7,587 nt of DNA from JAWLCA01 sp050485905 (GTDB lineage: Bacteria; Pseudomonadota; Alphaproteobacteria; Rhodobacterales; Rhodobacteraceae), in the NCBI GenBank assembly GCA_050485905.1, contig JBJHCH010000145.1, forward strand, positions 1-7,587. Direction: 5' to 3'. Under the pieces are notes generated by a model. That model saw only the letters and a list, made by a program, of their open reading frames with translations, searched no databases and had not been told where the DNA came from. This document shows positions 1-6,975 of the stretch, piece by piece (positions within the stretch are counted from its first letter, which is position 1; every line of letters begins with the position of its first letter). The position numbers were made by a program, and so were the translations under genes.

Positions 1-1469
1 TGATCGCCCTCGCGGACCTGCAGGCCGGCCTGCAACTCGATGGGCTGCCGGTGCCGCTTGTTCAACCTGTGCCGCGCGGGCACAAGATCGCCGCACGGCA
101 GATCGCGGCCGGTGATCAGGTGCGCCGCTACGGGCAGATCATCGGCACCGCAAGCGCGGATATCGCGCCGGGCGATCATGTGCACAGCCACAACCTGGGC
201 ATGGGCGCGCATCGTCAGGACTATGCGTTCGCCAGCGCCGCCACACCGCTCGCGCCCTTGGCGCCGAGGGATTTCAACGGGTTTCACCGCTCTGACGGGC
301 AGGTGGGAACGCGCAACTACATCGGTATCCTGACGTCGGTCAACTGCTCGGGTTCCGTCGCCAGGTTCATCGCGGAAGCTGCAGAGCGCGACCCGCATCT
401 TGCGGCGCTGGAGGGGATCGACGGATTCGTGCCCATCGTCCACGGGACGGGCTGTGGCATGTCAGGGGCGAACGAAGGCTACGACGCGCTGATGCGTACA
501 TTGAAGGGCTACGCGCGCAACCCGAACTTCGGCGGCATCCTTCTGGTGGGCCTTGGATGCGAGGTCATGCAGGTGGCCGATCTGATCGCCGAGGGTCGCC
601 TTCGCGCGGATGGCAACTTCCGCTACATGACGATCCAGCAGACCGGCGGCACCCGCGCGACGATCGACAAGGGGCTGAAGGTGCTGCGCGAGATGGCCGA
701 GGTCGCATCGACCTGCCGCCGCGCGCCGGCGCCTGCCTCGAAGTTGGTCCTTGCGCTTCAGTGTGGGGGGTCGGACGGCTATTCCGGCATCACCGCCAAC
801 CCGGCGCTTGGCCACGCCTCTGACCTGCTGGTGCGGATGGGGGGCACCACAATCCTGGCCGAGACACCGGAGATCTACGGTGCCGAACATCTGCTGACCC
901 GCCGCGCGGTCACCGCAGAGGTGGGCGAGAAACTGGTTGAGCGCATCCGGTGGTGGGAGGATTACACCGCCCGCAACGGCGGCGAGATGGACAACAACCC
1001 CTCGCCCGGCAACAAGCGGGGCGGGCTGACAACGATCCTCGAAAAATCGCTGGGGGCTGTCGCAAAGGGCGGCACGGCGCCGCTGGCCGGTGTCTACAAG
1101 TTCGCCGAGCAGGTCACGACGCCCGGCTTCAACTACATGGACAGCCCCGGCTACGACCCGTGCTCGGTGACCGGTCAGATCGCGAGCGGGGCAACACTGG
1201 TGACCTTCACCACCGGGCGTGGCTCGGTTTCCGGTTACAAGCCCTCTCCCTGCGTAAAGCTGGCGACGAACTCCGAGATGTATGGACGCATGGCCGAGGA
1301 CATGGATGTAAACTGCGGCGATATCATCGACGGGGTGAGCATCGAGGAGAAGGGAGAGGAGATCATTGACCTTCTGCTGCGCGTTGCGTCGGGTGAGAGA
1401 ACGAAGAGCGAGGCGCTGGGCTTCGGCGGGGCAGAGTTCGTGCCCTGGCAGATCGGCGCGGTGATGTAG
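1..1469 (+). CDS. UxaA-family dehydratase (altronate dehydratase-like), 5'-truncated by window edge
   Basis: The reading frame is open from base 3, so the true start lies upstream; 488 residues are visible, close to full length (E. coli UxaA is about 495). The first 70 or so visible residues look like the N-terminal SAF domain (VPLVQPVPRGHKIA, then PGDHVHSHNLGM). The main dehydratase region follows, with DGQVGTRNYIGIL, HGTGCGM, GLGCEVMQ, LQCGGSDGYSGITANPALG and GNKRGGLTTILEKSLG. The C-terminal part has NYMDSPGYDPCSVTGQ, FTTGRGSVSG and KLATNSEMYGRM and ends in FVPWQIGAVM. Family members such as D-altronate dehydratase (UxaA) and galactarate dehydratase (GarD) are metal-dependent cytosolic enzymes that remove water from hexonates or hexarates; altronate gives 2-keto-3-deoxygluconate. 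SAF and catalytic parts fused in one chain fit altronate dehydratase better than the split sulfolactate lyase SuyAB. The substrate cannot be settled here because the neighbouring sugar-acid genes, if any, lie outside the window. Family is sure; substrate is inference. Confidence 0.9.
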   Translation, partial: IALADLQAGLQLDGLPVPLVQPVPRGHKIAARQIAAGDQVRRYGQIIGTASADIAPGDHVHSHNLGMGAHRQDYAFASAATPLAPLAPRDFNGFHRSDGQVGTRNYIGILTSVNCSGSVARFIAEAAERDPHLAALEGIDGFVPIVHGTGCGMSGANEGYDALMRTLKGYARNPNFGGILLVGLGCEVMQVADLIAEGRLRADGNFRYMTIQQTGGTRATIDKGLKVLREMAEVASTCRRAPAPASKLVLALQCGGSDGYSGITANPALGHASDLLVRMGGTTILAETPEIYGAEHLLTRRAVTAEVGEKLVERIRWWEDYTARNGGEMDNNPSPGNKRGGLTTILEKSLGAVAKGGTAPLAGVYKFAEQVTTPGFNYMDSPGYDPCSVTGQIASGATLVTFTTGRGSVSGYKPSPCVKLATNSEMYGRMAEDMDVNCGDIIDGVSIEEKGEEIIDLLLRVASGERTKSEALGFGGAEFVPWQIGAVM

Positions 1470-1515
1470 GCGCCACGCTTGCGCCTTGCGCCTGACGCCG
1501 GTAGGACGATCAGGC

Positions 1516-1591
<76 letters not shown>

Positions 1592-1644
1592 GCCACTTTA
1601 ACGACCTGCGGCGATGCGTGGAGTGCGCACGTTTGGCGTGGACC

Positions 1645-1660
1645 TTGGGCCTCCCAATTT
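1645..1660 (+). terminator. Weak rho-independent-like terminator downstream of tRNA-Val
   Basis: TTGGG (1645-1649) and CCCAA (1653-1657) form a 5-bp stem with a 3-nt loop, followed by TTT. It lies 54 bp after the tRNA, a suitable place to end its transcript. The stem is short and the T tract is only three bases, so it may be a chance hairpin. Confidence 0.3.
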
Positions 1661-1907
1661 CACCGCCTTAACTGGCCCGAGATACAGCAACTGGGCGGCG
1701 CGGTTCAGGTACCACGAGATGAATCAAGGGTCGACAGAAGCGGTGATCCGCCCGATCCAGTGGCTTAGCTGCCCGCGCTGCCCTCCTGTCTTTGTTTTGC
1801 CATCCGGCACGCCCCTGAAGAATGCAAGCGGCGGGAATGCACCCCTTGATCCTGCTCAGAGGAACGGCAAGCTGCCCAAACTGACCGTCCGCTTGGGCCG
1901 GTCTTGC

Positions 1908-1913
1908 AGGAGG
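1908..1913 (+). promoter_or_regulatory. Shine-Dalgarno site setting the glycosylase start
   Basis: AGGAGG lies 5 nt before the ATG at 1919-1921. An in-frame TTG at 1904 is upstream of this site and would place the Shine-Dalgarno inside the coding sequence, so the ATG at 1919 is preferred. Confidence 0.85.
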
Positions 1914-1918
1914 CTGAA

Positions 1919-3115
1919 ATGACCCGACCGCTGATCAGAAACCGGGATGCGCGTCGGCTGTTCCTCGACCGGCATCTGATGGTGCGACCGGGAACCGGAC
2001 CCGGGAAAGACAGCGATCTGGAACGGGTGCTGACCGGCCTTGGCTTCGTTCAGGTCGATAGCGTGAACACGTTGGCGCGGTCACACGATCTGATCCTGTG
2101 GTCGCGTCGTGGCCGGTACCGGCCGCGCGCCCTGCACGACATGGTGGCCCGGCACAGAACGGGTTTCGAGCACTGGACACATGACGCTGCGGTCGTGCCG
2201 ATGCCGTTCTATCCGATGTGGCGGCTGAAGTTCGCCCGCGACGAAGCGCAGATGCAGCGGCGCTGGCCAAGATGGCGGCGCGAGGGCTGGGACGCCGAGA
2301 TCGACTCCGTCCTGCGGCATGTAGCGGATCATGGCCCGGCCTGTTCGCGCGATGTCGGCGATGGCGAGGTTCGCGGGTCGTCAGGCTGGTGGGACTGGCA
2401 TCCATCCAAAACCGCGCTGGAATACCTCTGGCGCTCTGGCAAACTGGCGATCTGCCACCGCGAGGGTTTCCGCAAGTTCTACGACCTGGCTGAGCGGGTT
2501 ATCCCGGCCGAGTATCGTGGTGTGCATCATGCCGACGAAGAAGTTATCGACTGGGCGATGATGGCGGCGCTGGAGCGGCTGGGCTTTGGCACGAGCGGTG
2601 AACTGGCGGCTTTCTTCGAGATCGTCACGAGGGATGAAGCAAAGGCGTGGTGCGTCGAGGCCCTCGCTGCGGGGCGGATTGTCGAGGTTGATGTGGAAAT
2701 GGCGGATGGTGCACTGCGGCGCAGCTACTCGACTGCTAGGATGATCGAGCAGATCCCGTCTCTGCCGGAGCCATCGACGCGGGTGCGCGTGCTGTCGCCC
2801 TTTGACCCGGCACTGCGCGACCGGGCGCGCGCGGAGCGCCTTTTCGGTTTCCACTACCGGATCGAGATTTTCGTGCCTGCGCCCAGACGTCGCTACGGCT
2901 ACTATGTGTTCCCGGTGATGCAGGGTGATCGCATGATCGGGCGGCTGGATGCGAAGCGCGAGAATGGTGTGCTGGCAGTAAGCGCGTTCTGGCCGGAACC
3001 TGGGGTGTCGATGGGCAAGGCGCGGGGTGCGTCGTTGAAGGCAGAACTGGAGCGGCTTGCAAGGTTCGCGGATCTTGGGGCGATCCACTATGGACCGAAC
3101 TGGATACGCGGTTGA
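1919..3115 (+). CDS. YcaQ/AlkZ-family (HTH_42 winged-helix) DNA glycosylase
   Basis: The 398-residue protein matches the HTH_42 family, about 400 residues of winged-helix repeats. E. coli YcaQ, in this family, is a DNA glycosylase that unhooks interstrand crosslinks and removes N-alkylpurines; Streptomyces AlkZ gives self-resistance to azinomycin B. Visible family motifs are FVQVDSVNTLARSHDLILWSR (Q45 and D47 form the QxD catalytic motif of YcaQ-type members, against QxQ in AlkZ), EHWTHDA (84-90), WDWHPSKTALEYLWRSGKL (158-176), VLSPFDPALRDR (291-302), the basic YGYYVFPV segment (326-333) and GRLDAK (341-346). Length is normal and no frameshift is seen. No antibiotic biosynthesis genes are nearby, so a housekeeping repair role is more likely than self-resistance. 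The gene stands alone, converging on the tsaC/sua5 gene. Family assignment is firm; activity on crosslinks is inferred from YcaQ. Confidence 0.88.
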   Translation: MTRPLIRNRDARRLFLDRHLMVRPGTGPGKDSDLERVLTGLGFVQVDSVNTLARSHDLILWSRRGRYRPRALHDMVARHRTGFEHWTHDAAVVPMPFYPMWRLKFARDEAQMQRRWPRWRREGWDAEIDSVLRHVADHGPACSRDVGDGEVRGSSGWWDWHPSKTALEYLWRSGKLAICHREGFRKFYDLAERVIPAEYRGVHHADEEVIDWAMMAALERLGFGTSGELAAFFEIVTRDEAKAWCVEALAAGRIVEVDVEMADGALRRSYSTARMIEQIPSLPEPSTRVRVLSPFDPALRDRARAERLFGFHYRIEIFVPAPRRRYGYYVFPVMQGDRMIGRLDAKRENGVLAVSAFWPEPGVSMGKARGASLKAELERLARFADLGAIHYGPNWIRG

Positions 3116-3187
3116 GCGGCCCGAAAGCGCTTTGGCAATTCTGCAATCATTTATTCTAGCTATAAGGGCTGCTCTCGACCCCAGAAG
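3116..3187. other. AT-rich gap between convergent genes, possible weak terminators
   Basis: This 72-bp gap separates the stop codons of the glycosylase (+) and the tsaC/sua5 gene (-). Its core (about 3137-3166) is strikingly AT-rich compared with the surrounding genes. On the plus strand GCC...AAA-GCGC-TTT-GGC (3119-3136) could form a weak bulged hairpin before an AT-rich run, which might end the glycosylase transcript. No strong hairpin with a clean T tract was found on either strand. Confidence 0.35.
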
Positions 3188-4129
3188 TCAGGCCCTCGGC
3201 GCGGCGGCGCGGCGCAGGCGGTCGTTGATGGCGCGGCCCAGGCCCCGGTCGGGGATCGGGGCCACGGCGATGCGGCCCTCGGGGCCGGCAACTTCGTCAG
3301 CCCGGTGCAGGAGCGCGAACAGGTTGGCGGCGGCCTGAACCATGTCGCCGGTGGGCGAGAGGGACAGCGCGGCGCCGGGGCAGGGGCCGAAGCCGATCCA
3401 GATCTCTCCGCGTTCGGGTTGCGTGACGCCAAGCCGGACCCGCCCGCGCGGGGCGTAGTGGCTGGCAAGCTGGCCCGGCGCGGTGATCGCGTCGCCGGGG
3501 GGGAGCAGGGGGGCGCCGAGGGCCTGCTCGATCACCTCGGCCGGCAGGCCGCCGGGGCGCAGCAGGCGCGCGTCGCCCACCAGCCCGACGATGGTGCTTT
3601 CCAACCCCACGCCGCAGGCCCCGCCGTCCAGCACCGCCGCGATACGGCCCGAGAGCCCCGCCAGCACATGCGCCGCCGTCGTCGGGCTGATCCGGCCCGA
3701 GGGGTTGGCGGAGGGCGCGGCCAGCGGGCGGCCGGCGGCGGCCAGGAGCGCCTGCGCCAACGCATGCGTGGGCACACGGATCGCCACGCTGTCCAACCCA
3801 GCCGTGACCAGCGGCGCAAGCCCGGCATCGGGGCGAAGCGGCAGCACCAGCGTGAGCGGCCCCGGCCAGAAGGCCGCCGCCAGCCCCTCGGCCCGGCCGT
3901 CGAACCGCGCGATGCGGCGCGCGGCGGCCAGATCCGGCACATGGACGATCAGCGGATTGAAGCGGGGGCGGCCCTTGGCGTCGAACACCCGCGCCACGGC
4001 GGCATCGTTCGTCGCATCGGCGCCAAGGCCGTAGACGGTTTCGGTCGGAAAGGCCACCAGATCGCCCGCCCGCAGCAGCGCGGCGGCGCGGGCGATGCCG
4101 TCATCGGTGGCGGGCAGGGCGTCGGTCAT
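3188..4129 (-). CDS. tsaC: L-threonylcarbamoyladenylate synthase, Sua5 type
   Basis: This cytosolic enzyme makes threonylcarbamoyl-AMP from threonine, bicarbonate and ATP; TsaB/TsaD (with TsaE) then transfer the group to A37 of ANN-reading tRNAs (t6A). The 313-residue protein has the YrdC/TsaC catalytic domain (about 10-205): FPTETVYGLGADA (27-39), KGRPRFNPLIVHV (52-64), FWPGPLT (87-93), APSANPSGRISPT (138-150) and GLESTIVGL (175-183). A linker PGQLASHYAPR (218-228) and a C-terminal Sua5 domain (about 229-313) follow. Length and second domain make it Sua5/YwlC type rather than the short, roughly 190-residue E. coli TsaC. The frame stays open far upstream, antisense to the acyl-CoA dehydrogenase, but homology begins just after the ATG at 4129-4127, so that start is used. 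No clear Shine-Dalgarno precedes it. It is divergent from the acyl-CoA dehydrogenase operon. Confidence 0.95.
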   Translation of the reverse strand: MTDALPATDDGIARAAALLRAGDLVAFPTETVYGLGADATNDAAVARVFDAKGRPRFNPLIVHVPDLAAARRIARFDGRAEGLAAAFWPGPLTLVLPLRPDAGLAPLVTAGLDSVAIRVPTHALAQALLAAAGRPLAAPSANPSGRISPTTAAHVLAGLSGRIAAVLDGGACGVGLESTIVGLVGDARLLRPGGLPAEVIEQALGAPLLPPGDAITAPGQLASHYAPRGRVRLGVTQPERGEIWIGFGPCPGAALSLSPTGDMVQAAANLFALLHRADEVAGPEGRIAVAPIPDRGLGRAINDRLRRAAAPRA

Positions 4130-4140
4130 GTTATGACGTG

Positions 4141-4192
4141 GCGTATCGCTTGAGATCAGGGGCGGCTGCAGGCAGTCTTGCCCCCGATACGC
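4141..4192. promoter_or_regulatory. Inverted repeat in the divergent control region
   Basis: GCGTATCG (4141-4148) and CGATACGC (4185-4192) are a perfect 8-bp inverted repeat whose arms are 44 bp apart start to start. On the right, CGATACGC directly follows GCCCC (4180-4184), which is complementary to GGGGC (4159-4163). In RNA this could give a 13-bp stem with one 10-nt bulge. It lies between the tsaC/sua5 and acyl-CoA dehydrogenase start codons and could be a paired operator or a structured leader of either transcript. The function is inference; the complementarity is directly visible. Confidence 0.45.
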
Positions 4193-4212
4193 GGCCCCGG
4201 CCCGGATGCCAA
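4184..4212 (-). promoter_or_regulatory. Candidate sigma-70 promoter for tsaC
   Basis: Read on the minus strand, TTGGCA (4212-4207) matches the -35 consensus in five of six positions. After a 17-bp spacer comes TATCGG (4189-4184), a partial -10 match. A transcript would start near 4176, giving a leader of about 47 nt. The -10 overlaps the right arm of the inverted repeat at 4185-4192, so a protein bound there would be expected to affect tsaC transcription. This is motif evidence only. Confidence 0.35.
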
Positions 4213-4222
4213 GCCGCCAGCC

Positions 4223-4228
4223 GAGGGA
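4223..4228 (+). promoter_or_regulatory. Shine-Dalgarno site setting the acyl-CoA dehydrogenase start
   Basis: GAGGGA sits 6 nt before the ATG at 4235. The same frame also opens earlier at a TTG (4178), but that would add 19 proline-rich residues not seen in the family and has no ribosome site, so the ATG is chosen. Confidence 0.75.
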
Positions 4229-4234
4229 TATCCA

Positions 4235-5938
4235 ATGGCCTATCGCGCCCCCGTCGCCGAGTTCCGCTTCCTGCTGGATCATGTGGTCGGCTTTGACGCC
4301 GTCGCCGCCACCGACCGCTTTGCCGAGGCCACGCCGGAGACGGTGGAGGCGATCCTGACCGGCGCCGCGCGCATGGCCGAGGACGTGCTGGCCCCGCTGC
4401 AGCGCCCCGGCGACCTGCATCCGGCGCGACTGGAAAACGGGGTGGTGCGGACCTCTCCCGGCTTTGCCGAGGGGTATCGGGAGATCGTCGAAGGCGGCTG
4501 GGTGGCGATTGCGGCCGATCCGGAATTCGGCGGCATGGGCCTGCCGATGGCGCTGACCACCGCAGTGAATGAGATGATGGGCAGCGCCTGCCTGTCGCTG
4601 CAACTGAACCCGCTGATGACCCAGGGCCAGATCGAGGCGCTGGAGCACCATGCCAGCGACGAAATGAAGGCGCTGTATCTGCCGAAGCTGATTTCCGGCG
4701 ACTGGTGCGGTACGATGAATCTGACCGAGCCGCAGGCGGGCAGCGACGTGGGCGCGCTGCGCACCAAGGCGGAACCCAACGGCGACGGCAGCTATGCGAT
4801 CACCGGGCAGAAGATCTACATCAGCTGGGGCGACAACGATTTCACCGAAAACGTCTGCCATCTGGTGCTGGCGCGCCTGCCCGACGGCGCGCCGGGGACG
4901 CGGGGCATCAGCCTGTTCATGGTGCCGAAGTTTCTGCCGGATGCCGAGGGCAACCCCGGACAGCGGAACGCGCTGAAGGTGGTGAGCCTGGAGCACAAGC
5001 TGGGCCTGCATGGCTCGCCCACTGCAGTCATGGAATATGAGGGCGCGACCGGCTGGCTGGTCGGCGAGGAACATCGCGGCATGGCGGCGATGTTCACGAT
5101 GATGAACAACGCGCGGCTGGGCGTGGGCGTGCAGGGCATATCGGTGGCCGAGGCGGCGACGCAAGCGGCGGTCGCCTATGCGCTGGGCCGGGTGCAGGGC
5201 AAGGCGCCCGAGGGCGGAACCGGCAGCATCGCCGATCATGCCGATGTGCGCCGGATGCTGGCGACGATGCGGGCCGAGACATTCGCCGCCCGTGCCATCG
5301 CGCTGGCCTGCGCGGTGGCCATCGACATGGCGCGCGCGACGGGGGATGCCGGCTGGCAGGCCCGCGCGGCGCTGCTGACGCCGATCACGAAGGCCTATGG
5401 CACCGACACCGGGATCGCCGTGGCGAACCTGGGCGTGCAGGTGCATGGCGGGATGGGCTATATCGAGGAGACCGGCGCGGCGCAGTATCTGCGCGACGTG
5501 CGGGTGACGGCGATCTACGAGGGCACCAACGGCATCCAGGCGATGGATCTAGTGGGCCGCAAGCTGGCCGATGGCGGCGAGGCCGCGTTCCGCCTGATCG
5601 ACGAGATCCGGGCAGGCTGCGAGGCGGCGCGGGGGGAGATGCCCGAGCTGGCCGCCGCCGTCTGGTCGGCGGCCGAGGCGCTGGAAGAGGCAACCGAAGC
5701 GCTGGTGGCGATGGAGGCGAACGACCGGAACGCCGGCGCGGTGCCGTATCTTTCGGCCTTTGCCCGGGTGCTGGGGGCGCATTATCATCTGGGGGCGGGC
5801 CTTGCGGAGGCGGTGCGCCTGCCGCTGGCGCGGTTCTTCATCGAGCGTGTGCTGCCGCTGCATGCCGCCGATCTGGCCCATGCGCGGGCGGGGGGTGCGG
5901 GGCTTTACGAGATTTCCCCCGACGATCTGGCCGCGTGA
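4235..5938 (+). CDS. Acyl-CoA dehydrogenase with C-terminal extension (DmdC-like)
   Basis: This FAD-dependent enzyme oxidises an acyl-CoA at the alpha-beta bond and passes electrons to electron-transfer flavoprotein. The 567-residue protein begins MAYRAPVAEFRFLLDHVV, the opening of the roughly 570-600-residue subfamily that includes 3-methylmercaptopropionyl-CoA dehydrogenase (DmdC) of DMSP breakdown. In order there are the N-terminal helical domain (to about 155), the middle beta domain with MNLTEPQAGSDVG (161-173) and ITGQKIYISWGDND (189-202), and the C-terminal helical domain with QVHGGMGYIEE (402-412) and AIYEGTNGIQAMDL (426-439), where E429 is the expected catalytic base. An extra helical C-terminal domain (about 450-567) is typical of this subfamily. 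Family is certain. The substrate is not: DmdC paralogues are common and no dmdA, dmdB or dmdD is in view. It is first in an operon with the MBL hydrolase. Confidence 0.93.
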   Translation: MAYRAPVAEFRFLLDHVVGFDAVAATDRFAEATPETVEAILTGAARMAEDVLAPLQRPGDLHPARLENGVVRTSPGFAEGYREIVEGGWVAIAADPEFGGMGLPMALTTAVNEMMGSACLSLQLNPLMTQGQIEALEHHASDEMKALYLPKLISGDWCGTMNLTEPQAGSDVGALRTKAEPNGDGSYAITGQKIYISWGDNDFTENVCHLVLARLPDGAPGTRGISLFMVPKFLPDAEGNPGQRNALKVVSLEHKLGLHGSPTAVMEYEGATGWLVGEEHRGMAAMFTMMNNARLGVGVQGISVAEAATQAAVAYALGRVQGKAPEGGTGSIADHADVRRMLATMRAETFAARAIALACAVAIDMARATGDAGWQARAALLTPITKAYGTDTGIAVANLGVQVHGGMGYIEETGAAQYLRDVRVTAIYEGTNGIQAMDLVGRKLADGGEAAFRLIDEIRAGCEAARGEMPELAAAVWSAAEALEEATEALVAMEANDRNAGAVPYLSAFARVLGAHYHLGAGLAEAVRLPLARFFIERVLPLHAADLAHARAGGAGLYEISPDDLAA

Positions 5939-6975
5939 TGGACGGGGCGGGCGAGGGCATCCGCTACCCGTTCGAGACCCTGCCAGAAGAAGGCGGCGCG
6001 GTCGAGGTGGCCGAGGGCGTGCTGTGGCTGCGCCTGCCGCTGCCGATGGCGCTGGACCATGTGAACCTTTACGCGCTGGACGATGGCGACGGCTGGACGG
6101 TGGTGGACACCGGGCTCGACAGCAAACGGACGCGGGCGATCTGGGAAGCGATGCTGGCCGGGCCGCTGGCGGGCAAGCCGGTGACGCGCGTGGTCGCCAC
6201 CCATCATCACCCCGACCACATCGGGCTGGCGGGCTGGCTGCAGGGGCAGGGGGCGGAATTGTGGACGACGCGCACCGCCTGGCTGTTCGCGCGGATGCTG
6301 ACGCTGGACGAGCACGCGGTGCCGGCGCCCGAGGTGCTGGAGTTCTGGCGCGGCGCGGGGATGCCGGCCGAGATGCTGGAGGCGCGCGCGGGCCAGCGGC
6401 CGTTCAACTTTGCCGATGTGGTGGCGCCGCTGCCGCTGGGGTTTCGCCGGATCGCCGAGGGCGAGGTGATCCGCGCGGGCGGTCGCGACTGGCGCGTGCG
6501 GCTGGGCAATGGCCACGCCCCCGATCACGCCACGCTGTGGAGCCTCGACGACAATCTGGTGATCGGCGGCGACCAGCTGCTGCCGGGGATCTCGCCCAAT
6601 CTGGGCGTCTATGCAACCGAGCCGGGCGCCGATCCGGTGGCGGACTGGCTGGAGGCGTGCGAGAAATTTACGGGCGTGGCGCGGGCCGACCATCTGGTGC
6701 TGCCGGGCCACAAGCTGCCCTATACCGGCCTGCCGCTACGGCTGGCGCAGTTGGCGGCCAACCACCGCGGCGCGCTGGACCGGCTGCGGGCGCATCTGGC
6801 GGAACCCCGCACCGCGGTCGACTGCTTCACGGTCCTGTTCCAGCGCCAGATCGGCGAGGGCACCTATATCCTCGCGCTGGTCGAGGCGGTGGCGCATCTG
6901 AACCACCTGCTGGCGCGCGGCGAGGTGACGCGGACGCGCCGCGACGACGGGGCGTGGGAGTGGCGGCGGGTATGA
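5938..6975 (+). CDS. MBL-fold metallo-hydrolase
   Basis: The 345-residue protein has the full metal-binding set of the metallo-beta-lactamase/glyoxalase II fold. HxHxDH appears as THHHPDH (H89, H91, D93, H94), followed by GHAPDH (H193), GGDQ (D212) and LPGH (H258), which is consistent with a binuclear zinc or iron hydrolase. A strand with VVDTGL (55-60) precedes the first motif as usual. The 80 or so residues after H258 (PYTGLPLRLAQLAANHRGAL onward) resemble the small helical C-terminal domain found on glyoxalase II-like members. No signal peptide is visible, so it should be cytosolic. Its ATG shares one base with the upstream TGA (TGATG) and has no good Shine-Dalgarno of its own, so translation is probably coupled to the acyl-CoA dehydrogenase. 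A thioesterase or lactonase role on products of that enzyme is possible but is inference from context only. Confidence 0.92.
   Translation: MDGAGEGIRYPFETLPEEGGAVEVAEGVLWLRLPLPMALDHVNLYALDDGDGWTVVDTGLDSKRTRAIWEAMLAGPLAGKPVTRVVATHHHPDHIGLAGWLQGQGAELWTTRTAWLFARMLTLDEHAVPAPEVLEFWRGAGMPAEMLEARAGQRPFNFADVVAPLPLGFRRIAEGEVIRAGGRDWRVRLGNGHAPDHATLWSLDDNLVIGGDQLLPGISPNLGVYATEPGADPVADWLEACEKFTGVARADHLVLPGHKLPYTGLPLRLAQLAANHRGALDRLRAHLAEPRTAVDCFTVLFQRQIGEGTYILALVEAVAHLNHLLARGEVTRTRRDDGAWEWRRV

Larger units (their letters stand above)
1592..1918 (+). other. Intergenic region with no convincing gene
   Basis: This 327-bp stretch separates tRNA-Val from the glycosylase gene. A frame is open for about 100 codons from 1614, but its translation resembles no family I recognise, has no Shine-Dalgarno sequence and overlaps the downstream gene's ribosome site, so I do not call it. 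The stretch contains a small terminator-like hairpin (1645-1660), a GAATGCA motif present twice near 1820-1840, and overlapping inverted repeats at 1874-1903. A TTGCCA hexamer at 1797-1802 could be a -35 element, but no -10 sits at a good distance. I found no repeat of the tRNA 3' end that would mark an integration site. Confidence 0.6.

Noticed and set aside
1614..1922. Possible small gene of about 102 codons between tRNA-Val and the glycosylase
   Set aside because: No Shine-Dalgarno, no recognisable family, and its end overlaps the glycosylase ribosome site and start. Codon use does not resemble the neighbours.
3305..4153. Plus-strand 282-codon open frame opposite tsaC
   Set aside because: It mirrors the Sua5 coding sequence, has Gly/Arg/Ala-rich composition, no recognisable domain and no ribosome site.
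4130..5446. Minus-strand frame extending the tsaC/sua5 protein upstream by about 439 residues
   Set aside because: It runs exactly antisense to the well-supported acyl-CoA dehydrogenase, reads as His/Arg/Gln-rich low-complexity protein, and the Sua5 homology starts just after the ATG at 4129. It is a high-GC shadow.
4235..5938. Naming the dehydrogenase dmdC and calling a DMSP demethylation locus
   Set aside because: The subfamily fits, but paralogues are common and no dmdA, dmdB or dmdD partner is present, so the specific substrate is unsupported.
5905..6711. Minus-strand 268-codon open frame opposite the MBL gene
   Set aside because: It is antisense to a gene with a full set of metal-binding motifs and looks like codon-bias shadow (His/Arg/Gln-rich).
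5760..6971. Long open frame leading into the DUF6173 gene, suggesting a fusion protein
   Set aside because: The translation before 6972 is Arg/Gly/Ala-rich and out of frame with both the dehydrogenase and the MBL hydrolase. The ATGA overlap gives a clear separate start.
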